From Ignavibacteriales bacterium (lineage in GTDB: Bacteria > Bacteroidota > Ignavibacteria > Ignavibacteriales > Melioribacteraceae): a DNA stretch of 5,917 nt. The stretch's first letter is position 1; each line of letters begins with the position of its first letter. The stretch lies in the NCBI GenBank assembly GCA_020059785.1, contig JAGVBL010000338.1:1-5917 (forward strand), given 5' to 3'. The notes under the pieces were generated by a model, which saw only the letters and a program-made list of their open reading frames with translations, was not told where the DNA came from and made no database searches. Below, piece after piece: positions 1 to 5,000 of this stretch. The position numbers and the translations under genes are program-made.

Positions 1-222
1 ATGGTTTTCACTATTGATTTTTTCGATAATCCAATTTCTACCACCGTCTGATGTATGTAAATAATTTTCAGTATTTGTTGTTGCCCATCCATTCAGGGTA
101 TCTAAAAAGTGTACACTTCCAATGGTTGTTTTTGTTCCGCTGTTCTGAACTTCCCATTTTTGTGCAGTTATCTTCACAAAGGATAACAAGAGCAAGCAAA
201 TAAATAATGTTTTTGTTCTCAT
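1..222 (-). CDS. Secreted YCF48/BNR-like protein, N-terminal fragment (C-terminus beyond left edge)
   Basis: An open frame of 74 codons runs from an ATG at 222-220 to the left edge with no stop, so only the N-terminus is present. Residues 1-20 form a typical signal peptide: Arg/Lys at 2 and 4, a hydrophobic core LFICLLLLSFV (6-16), and likely cleavage after ITA20 before Gln21. The mature part starts WEVQNSGT (23-30), then NGWA (44-47) and TSDGGRNW (57-64). This is the pattern of YCF48-like/BNR beta-propeller repeats (W..vnSGT...L..v.F.d..nGWa.......TtDGG.tW). In Bacteroidota and relatives such proteins are usually exported, often with a C-terminal sorting domain, which cannot be checked here. 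An AGAAG ribosome-binding site lies 8 bases before the ATG (231-235). Family known; specific function unknown. Homology to the plant photosystem II assembly factor does not imply photosynthesis. Confidence 0.85.
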   Translation of the reverse strand, partial: MRTKTLFICLLLLSFVKITAQKWEVQNSGTKTTIGSVHFLDTLNGWATTNTENYLHTSDGGRNWIIEKINSENH

Positions 223-251
223 GGATATATCTTCTAATTTTTTATAACTAC

Positions 252-284
252 AAAAAATATTCTCTTCCAACTTCAACCTGGAAG
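252..284 (-). terminator. Possible attenuator hairpin in the leader of the secreted-protein gene
   Basis: Read on the minus strand, CTTCCA (284-279) and TGGAAG (269-264) form a 6-bp stem with a 9-base loop. It is followed after about six bases by a run of six T (257-252). The structure ends about 30 bases before the ATG at 222. It could be a weak intrinsic terminator or attenuator inside the leader. The stem is short and the T-run is not directly adjacent, so it may also be chance. Confidence 0.25.
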
Positions 285-357
285 GTTAACTAATTACTGG
301 TTCTAATGTTTACGGTTCTTTCATCTCTCCCCCTTTTATAGTTATAGAATTATTTTG

Positions 358-460
358 CGGAGTATTACGGGTATGCCGGTTGTTTGCAGCAAGCGTAGTG
401 GTAAAATGACGAGAAGTAGTTCGGTTATATTTAATTTCCGGAGGTTCGTACAATACTCCG
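358..460. repeat. Long-range inverted repeat with competing local stem
   Basis: CGGAGTATT (358-366) is the exact reverse complement of AATACTCCG (452-460), which gives a 9-bp stem around an 85-base interior. Inside it, a second CGGAG at 439-443 can pair with the same CTCCG (456-460) to form a 5-bp local hairpin with a 12-base loop. The two pairings exclude each other. On the minus strand this lies in the presumed leader of the secreted-protein gene. A 9-bp match in a gap of this size could arise by chance, so function is not established. Confidence 0.3.
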
Positions 461-590
461 TATAATTTTCAATTCTAAGCTACACAATTTATAATAAAAG
501 TCAATTGAATTCGTAATACCGGAATTTCACTTTCTTTGTATTATCTGTTTACGGCGGGGAAATAGTTTTGGTAATCAACCGTAAGGAAAC

Positions 591-625
591 AAAAAGTCCC
601 GACATTAAGAAAGGACTTCTTTTTT
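591..625 (-). terminator. Rho-independent terminator-like hairpin downstream of glgA
   Basis: AAGTCC (594-599) and GGACTT (613-618) form a 6-bp stem with a 13-base loop. The stem is flanked by A-runs on the left (591-595) and T-runs on the right (620-625), so it can work in either direction. It lies about 75 bases beyond the glgA stop at 701, which fits the 3' end of the minus-strand transcript. In that direction the U-tract is five bases (positions 595-591), overlapping the stem base. The stem has little GC, so strength is uncertain. Confidence 0.5.
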
Positions 626-676
626 ACTTATATGTTGAACATTTTCCCAATATCTCAATTGATAATTAATTTTCGA

Positions 677-695
677 AGAATACTTTGATTATTCT
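677..695 (-). other. Small AT-rich hairpin just after the glgA stop
   Basis: AGAATA (677-682) and TATTCT (690-695) form a 6-bp stem with a 7-base loop, five bases past the glgA stop codon. There is no uninterrupted T-tract after it on the minus strand, so it is not a good terminator on its own. It might protect the mRNA 3' end, or it may be chance in AT-rich sequence. Confidence 0.2.
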
Positions 696-700
696 ACTTT

Positions 701-2170
701 TTAAGCAGTTCTACTGATAATTGCTTTGGAGTAGAGATCAATATACTTTTCGGCGGATCGCTTCCAGGAATAATCTTTGCTCATTCCGTTAAGCTGAATT
801 TTCTTCCATACATCTTTGAGATGAAAATCATTTACTGCTCTTTGAACAGAGTGGATCAATGCATTTGCAGTATAATCATTAAACGAGTAACCGGTTCCAA
901 TTTCCAAGCCCCGGGCAAGAAACTCATTCCAATCCTGAACCGTATCCGCCAATCCTCCTGTTTTTCTAACAACCGGAACTGTGCCATATTTAAGTGAGTA
1001 GATTTGATTTAATCCGCAAGGTTCGTAGTGAGAGGGCATTAAAAAAATATCCACACCGGCTTCTATTAAATGTGCAAGCTCGTTATTAAACCCGAAGTAA
1101 ACAGAAACTTTACCGGGATAATGATTTTTAGCATGTTGAAACATCTCTTCATATTTATATTCGCCGCTGCCAAGTATAACCCACTGAGCATTAAGCTCCA
1201 TCAAATGATTAAGCGCATAAGCAATTATATCGAAGCCTTTTTGAGTAACGAGACGGGAAACTATTCCGATTAGCGGAACATTTTCATCAAATGGAAGATG
1301 CATGTGATTAAGAAGATATTTTTTATTCTTCACTTTACCGGAAAGATCGCTTGCAGAATATTTATGTGGAATGAACGGATCGGTTTCGGGATTCCATAAT
1401 TTGTAATCAACTCCATTAAGAATTCCGTAAAAACTATTTTTTCTGTATGTTAAAGAATTCTGCATGCCGTAACCGAATTCGGGCGTTAATAATTCCCTTG
1501 CATAAGTTTCGCTTACGGTGTTAATAACATCTGCAGAGTAAATACCGGTCTTAAGAAAATTAACTCCGCCTTCGTATTCGCCAATTCCACCGTGTAAAAA
1601 ATATTTTTCTTTTATCTCTGCCTTGGCAAAGCTGTTTTTTGCAAACCTTCCCTGGTATGCAACATTATGAATTGTTAAAACCGACGCAGTGCCATCAAAC
1701 ATTCTATCCCAGGAATAGTTATCCTTAACAAGCAGTGGAACTAACGCTGTTTGCCAGTCGTTGCAATGAATTATATCGGGTTTCCATTTCAAATGCTGGA
1801 TTACTTCGATTACTCCCTTCTGAAAAAGTATAAACCTTTCGTCTTCATCGAAATCGTTTGTGTAAATTCTAAAGCGGTGAAAATAGTGAGGACAATCGAT
1901 AAAATAGATTTCTACATTTGAATCCGGCAGATTGGATTTATGAACATGAACAGAATGAACCCGTCCATCAACACGGACGGGAATCTCGCCCAAATCCCAT
2001 TGATAATGCAATCCATATTCTACTTCGCCGAAAATATTATACTTAGGCATGAAAACTTTAACATCATTACCGAGTGCGGCAATTTCTTTTGGAAGCGCAC
2101 CGGATACATCTGCCAAACCGCCGGTTTTTGCATATGGAAATACTTCGCTTGAAAGAAATGCAATTTTCAT
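701..2170 (-). CDS. glgA: Glycogen synthase, ADP-glucose type (GT5 family)
   Basis: This 489-residue cytoplasmic enzyme transfers glucose from ADP-glucose to the non-reducing end of a growing alpha-1,4-glucan. The length matches bacterial GlgA, typically near 480. The N-terminal GT5 domain (about 1-245) opens with the ADP-glucose-binding KTGGL motif (15-19) and carries HCNDWQTAL (135-143) and TIHNVAYQG (166-174). The C-terminal domain (about 250-489) has NGVDYKLWNP (252-261), SRLVTQKGFD (305-314), the catalytic-region EPCGLNQ (383-389) and KTGGLADT (403-410). The KTGGL/EPCGL set points to a GT5 ADP-glucose synthase rather than a GT4 sucrose or trehalose-type enzyme. The ATG at 2170 gives the conserved start MKIAFLSSEV. 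No clear Shine-Dalgarno precedes it, which is common in Bacteroidota-like genomes. The gene lies 60 bases after the acyl-CoA synthetase on the same strand, so co-transcription is plausible. No other glycogen genes are visible in the window. Confidence 0.96.
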   Translation of the reverse strand: MKIAFLSSEVFPYAKTGGLADVSGALPKEIAALGNDVKVFMPKYNIFGEVEYGLHYQWDLGEIPVRVDGRVHSVHVHKSNLPDSNVEIYFIDCPHYFHRFRIYTNDFDEDERFILFQKGVIEVIQHLKWKPDIIHCNDWQTALVPLLVKDNYSWDRMFDGTASVLTIHNVAYQGRFAKNSFAKAEIKEKYFLHGGIGEYEGGVNFLKTGIYSADVINTVSETYARELLTPEFGYGMQNSLTYRKNSFYGILNGVDYKLWNPETDPFIPHKYSASDLSGKVKNKKYLLNHMHLPFDENVPLIGIVSRLVTQKGFDIIAYALNHLMELNAQWVILGSGEYKYEEMFQHAKNHYPGKVSVYFGFNNELAHLIEAGVDIFLMPSHYEPCGLNQIYSLKYGTVPVVRKTGGLADTVQDWNEFLARGLEIGTGYSFNDYTANALIHSVQRAVNDFHLKDVWKKIQLNGMSKDYSWKRSAEKYIDLYSKAIISRTA

Positions 2171-2230
2171 ATTAGATCAGAATTATTGGTCGTTCAAAAA
2201 TAAGTAAAAGAAAATTCCGGATACTGATAT

Positions 2231-4303
2231 TTATGCACTTTTAATTCTTACATCCACCACAGAAAAATTGCTGGCGGCTGTTACTATAAGCGGATTCATA
2301 TCAAACTCTGATATGCTGGTGTTTTCAATCATCATCATTGCACATGCTTTAATAATTTCCTTAAGCTTCTTAATATCTGCCGGTGATTCACCTCTAACAC
2401 CTCTAAGTATTTTCCCGATCTTTGTTTCATCTATCATCTCTTCAATATCGGAGTTACATAAGTAGCAGGATCTCATCGATGTATCTTCGAACACTTCAAC
2501 ATATTTACCGCCTGAACCGAACATAATAACCGGACCGAACGATGGATCGCGGAAACCGCCGATTAATAATTCGTGCTTAATCGGAATCTGCGGTTGTATC
2601 AAAAACTCTTCTACCTGTACTCCGTTCTTAATAAAACTATTTTCTATTTCTTTTGCTTTGAAGAGCAATTCTTCTTTTGAATTAATGTTAAGTTTAACCG
2701 CATCAAGTTCGGATTTATGAATTACTTCTTTGCTTATTCCTTTTATAACAAGCGGATAAACTTCCGGTTTGTAAAATTTGAGATCGCCGGGTTTAATAAA
2801 TTTTTGTTTTACAAGCGGAAGATTATATGCATTACAAAGATTATTTACTTCGTCCGGCGGCAAGAATCCTTTTGAAAGATTTTTTTTATCGATTCCTTTC
2901 CGTTGAATCATCTCCAGATAGCCGGTTCGATTAGACCTAAGCTTATTCATCGACTTAGAATAAAAAATCATGTTCGATAGAATTTCCGCCGGGTCTTCGG
3001 GATTTTTAAATAACGGAAGTTTTTTCTTTGATTCATGCCGGTACTTGTTCCAGAACTCTGGTAGCGGCATTGCAACCTGAAGAATCGGTTTTTCGCATTC
3101 TACAGAATAAACTCCTTCAATAACCTCAAACGGAGAGACCATTACCGGTTCAACAAAAATCGAAATTACAGCATCAACATTTTCATCAGCAGCAACTATT
3201 TCATTTGCTTTCTTATAAACCTCTGCATTGCCTCCCGGTAATAAATCAACAGGATTAGAAACGCTTCCTTCTGGATGGACGATCTCCTTCAATTTATTCT
3301 TTGTGTGATCAGAAAATTCTGCAAGTTTAAGTCCTTCCTTTTCTATTTTATCAACGCATAGAATGGCAGGACCACCGGCATTTGTAATAACAGCAATTCT
3401 ATTTCCATTTGGAAGCGGAAAATTTTCGAATCCTTTTGCAGAATTAAAAAGTTCGTTCAGGTTATCAGCTCGTATTATACCAAATTGTTTAAGAAGTGCA
3501 TCGGTAATTTTATCGTTGCTGCTAAGTGCGCCGGTGTGGGAAGATGCTGCTTTCATTCCGCTTTCAGATCTGCCGGCTTTCAGTACAATAGATGGTTTTA
3601 TTATTTCCCCATTAATAAAAGGCAGAATAAAATCTTCGCCGCTAACAAAACTTTCCAGGTAACATGTAATTATTTTAATGTTATTATCATTTTGCCAGTA
3701 GGGGATAATATCGTTCTCGTTAATATCGGCTTTATTACCAACGCTTATGAAGTGAGCAAATTTGATATCTGTCTCTCGCAATGAATTTAGAACCGCGGCG
3801 CCGAGAGCACCGCTTTGAGATAAAAATCCGATTGCACCGCATTCGGGTTTTTCTGCTACAAATGTTGCATTCAGTTTTATTTCTTCAAGCGTGTTTATTA
3901 CGCCCATGCAGTTAGGACCGACAAGGCGTGCGCCCGCATTTTTAATCTTCTCTAAAATTCTTTTCTCAAGCTCTTCGCCCTCTTTTCCAATCTCTTTGAA
4001 ACCGGCGGTAATAAGAATAATTGATTTAACATTCTTGTTTAACAAAGAATCGATTGTTTGTTCGGCAAACTGTTTGGGAACAACAACAATGGCAAGATCG
4101 ATCGGTTCAGCTATCTCTTCGATTGTGTGATAACATTTGTAACCAAGAATATCATCAGCCCTTGGATTAACCGGAAAAACTTTTCCCCTGTAACCGCAAA
4201 CCTTAATTGTCTTTAGTAACTCGTAACCAATACTTTTTTCTTTTGTAGAAGCGCCGGGAATGCAAACTGTTTTAGGATAGAAAAAGTTAGAGAGAGAATT
4301 CAT
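2231..4303 (-). CDS. ADP-forming acyl-CoA (acetate-CoA) synthetase, fused alpha-beta chain
   Basis: This 690-residue cytoplasmic enzyme catalyses acyl-CoA + ADP + Pi to acid + CoA + ATP, usually in the ATP-making direction, with acetyl-CoA the most common substrate. The order is alpha then beta. A CoA-binding Rossmann domain (about 5-135) has PGAS (16-19), PVNPRAD (44-50) and GPNCMG (129-134). Succinyl-CoA ligase-like domains (about 150-445) carry SQSGALG (162-168) and the phosphohistidine motif SSHTGAL, with His256 the expected phosphorylated residue. An ATP-grasp beta domain (about 480-690) has the second histidine in IHKSE (His529), GGFRDPSFGP (582-591) and EFDMNPL (666-672). There is no C-terminal GNAT domain, so it is not a PatZ/Pka protein acetyltransferase. 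One oddity is HKSELDAV where HKSD.GGV is usual. The start at 4303 has a good GAAGGAA site five bases upstream. The gene lies 81 bases after pabA and 60 before glgA. Exact acid specificity (acetate, branched or aryl acids) cannot be read from sequence. Confidence 0.93.
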   Translation of the reverse strand: MNSLSNFFYPKTVCIPGASTKEKSIGYELLKTIKVCGYRGKVFPVNPRADDILGYKCYHTIEEIAEPIDLAIVVVPKQFAEQTIDSLLNKNVKSIILITAGFKEIGKEGEELEKRILEKIKNAGARLVGPNCMGVINTLEEIKLNATFVAEKPECGAIGFLSQSGALGAAVLNSLRETDIKFAHFISVGNKADINENDIIPYWQNDNNIKIITCYLESFVSGEDFILPFINGEIIKPSIVLKAGRSESGMKAASSHTGALSSNDKITDALLKQFGIIRADNLNELFNSAKGFENFPLPNGNRIAVITNAGGPAILCVDKIEKEGLKLAEFSDHTKNKLKEIVHPEGSVSNPVDLLPGGNAEVYKKANEIVAADENVDAVISIFVEPVMVSPFEVIEGVYSVECEKPILQVAMPLPEFWNKYRHESKKKLPLFKNPEDPAEILSNMIFYSKSMNKLRSNRTGYLEMIQRKGIDKKNLSKGFLPPDEVNNLCNAYNLPLVKQKFIKPGDLKFYKPEVYPLVIKGISKEVIHKSELDAVKLNINSKEELLFKAKEIENSFIKNGVQVEEFLIQPQIPIKHELLIGGFRDPSFGPVIMFGSGGKYVEVFEDTSMRSCYLCNSDIEEMIDETKIGKILRGVRGESPADIKKLKEIIKACAMMMIENTSISEFDMNPLIVTAASNFSVVDVRIKSA

Positions 4304-4308
4304 TACTG

Positions 4309-4315
4309 TTCCTTC
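4309..4315 (-). promoter_or_regulatory. Ribosome-binding site of the acyl-CoA synthetase
   Basis: GAAGGAA on the minus strand (4315-4309) lies five bases before the ATG at 4303 and fixes this start. It is the clearest Shine-Dalgarno site in the window. It lies within a tiny four-codon frame (ATG at 4317, Met-Lys-Glu-Gln) whose TAA overlaps the real start codon as TAATG. Confidence 0.65.
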
Positions 4316-4384
4316 ATTCGAATTAAATACTAAATGGGCAAAGATGCTTATTAAAAATAACTATTTATAAATTAGCGTAGAAGA

Positions 4385-4954
4385 TTATCTGTGCAGCCAA
4401 TTTTCAATTATCTTTTGTCCGTATCCGGTCATAATAGATTCCGGGTGAAATTGAACGCCTTTAACATCATATTTAATATGTGAAATTGCCATTATTACAT
4501 TATCAACAGAGATGGCGGTTACTTTTAATGCCGAAGGAAAATTTTCTGTGGAGACAAACCACGAGTGATATAATCCAACATTTATTTGTAGTGGTACCTG
4601 GTTAAAAATAATTTCATTGGCGTCTATTATTTTCACCGGCTTTGAAATACCGTGAACGACATTATTAAAGTTGATTAAACTTGCGCCGTAATACTCGCCT
4701 ATTGCCTGATGACCAAGACAAACACCAAAAATACTTTTTACTGATTCATACCTTTTAATTATATCGAACATTATTGGAAAATCTTGCGGCAAACCGGGTC
4801 CGGGCGTAAATAGTATTTTATCAAAACGATCAACTTCTTCTATACTAATTTTGTCACTTTTCATTACTTCAAAATCATTATGACCGGTTCTTCTAATCAA
4901 TTCAACCAGATTGAAAGTAAATGAGTCGTAATTATCTACAATTAGCAATTTCAT
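4385..4954 (-). CDS. pabA: Aminodeoxychorismate/anthranilate synthase glutamine amidotransferase subunit
   Basis: This class I glutamine amidotransferase releases ammonia from glutamine for the partner PabB, for p-aminobenzoate and folate synthesis. Counted from this start it has 189 residues, the usual PabA/TrpG length. Motifs are the signature LLIVDNYDSFTFNL (3-16), the oxyanion region TPGPG (50-54), the nucleophile in GVCLGHQ (Cys79) and GVQFHPES with His170 and Glu172, so the triad is complete. A longer frame begins at an ATG at 4969 and adds MKIAQ; I prefer 4954 because family members start right before the LLIDNYDSFT block. Neither start has a Shine-Dalgarno. The divergent neighbour is pabB, which supports the Pab role. 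PabA and TrpG are hard to separate and one protein can serve both PabB and TrpE. The usual Arg of the .RYHS motif is Leu here (GLYHSW). The acyl-CoA synthetase starts 81 bases after the stop. Confidence 0.93.
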   Translation of the reverse strand: MKLLIVDNYDSFTFNLVELIRRTGHNDFEVMKSDKISIEEVDRFDKILFTPGPGLPQDFPIMFDIIKRYESVKSIFGVCLGHQAIGEYYGASLINFNNVVHGISKPVKIIDANEIIFNQVPLQINVGLYHSWFVSTENFPSALKVTAISVDNVIMAISHIKYDVKGVQFHPESIMTGYGQKIIENWLHR

Positions 4955-4985
4955 TTGTGCGATTTTCATAAATTAGACACCGACT

Positions 4986-4991
4986 AATATA
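4986..4991 (-). promoter_or_regulatory. Putative -10 element for pabA
   Basis: Read on the minus strand, TATATT (4991-4986) would set transcription starting near 4979. That leaves about 10 bases of leader to the ATG at 4969 or about 25 to the preferred ATG at 4954. No good -35 is seen. It overlaps the opposed pabB -10. If the organism uses a Bacteroidota-type sigma factor with a different -7 consensus, this call would be weaker. Confidence 0.35.
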
Positions 4992-4993
4992 AT
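4988..4993 (+). promoter_or_regulatory. Putative -10 element for pabB (leaderless start)
   Basis: A perfect TATAAT lies with seven bases (CTTAAGA) between it and the pabB ATG at 5001. Normal -10 spacing puts the transcription start at about 5000-5001, so the mRNA would begin at or next to the start codon. This agrees with the lack of a Shine-Dalgarno before pabB. The -35 region is poor (TTCATA at 4965-4970, 17-base spacer). It also lies over the alternative pabA start codon at 4969. Confidence 0.45.
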
Positions 4994-5000
4994 CTTAAGA

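Larger units (their letters stand above)
223..590. other. Non-coding gap upstream of the secreted-protein gene
   Basis: No open frame of convincing length exists here on either strand, and no tRNA or known riboswitch core was recognised. As glgA ends at 701 and is followed by a terminator-like hairpin at 591-625, this stretch is best read as the promoter and 5' leader of the minus-strand secreted-protein gene. It contains an inverted repeat spanning 358-460 and a hairpin with T-tract at 252-284, listed separately. TATAAA (minus, 340-335) and TATAAC (minus, 346-341) could serve as -10 elements but have no good -35 partner, so no promoter is called. Confidence 0.5.

Noticed and set aside
196..222. 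Lipoprotein lipobox LFIC at residues 6-9 of the secreted protein
   Set aside because: The Cys is too close to the N-terminus, in the middle of the hydrophobic core; a standard signal peptide cut after Ala20 fits better.
358..461. tRNA-like outline: 7-bp CGGAGTA/TACTCCG ends plus AGGTTCG near the 3' side
   Set aside because: The five bases on each side of any 7-base T-loop (TCCGG/TACAA or GGAGG/AATAC) do not pair, the length is over 100 bases, and no anticodon arm could be drawn.
310..584. 8-bp inverted match TTACGGTT / AACCGTAA
   Set aside because: The arms are 260 bases apart with no supporting structure; this is expected by chance in a gap of this length.
2169..2197. TTGAAC - 17 bases - TAATAT on the minus strand at the glgA start
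   Set aside because: It looks like a good promoter, but the -10 overlaps the glgA ATG, so transcription would begin inside the gene and miss the start codon. It is likely chance.
3363..3784. Two plus-strand open frames of about 99 residues
   Set aside because: They are antisense shadows of the acyl-CoA synthetase alpha part, where conserved motifs are on the minus strand.
2231..4303. Protein lysine acetyltransferase (PatZ/Pka type)
   Set aside because: Those proteins add a GNAT domain to an acyl-CoA synthetase-like part; this one ends right after the ATP-grasp domain and keeps both expected histidines.
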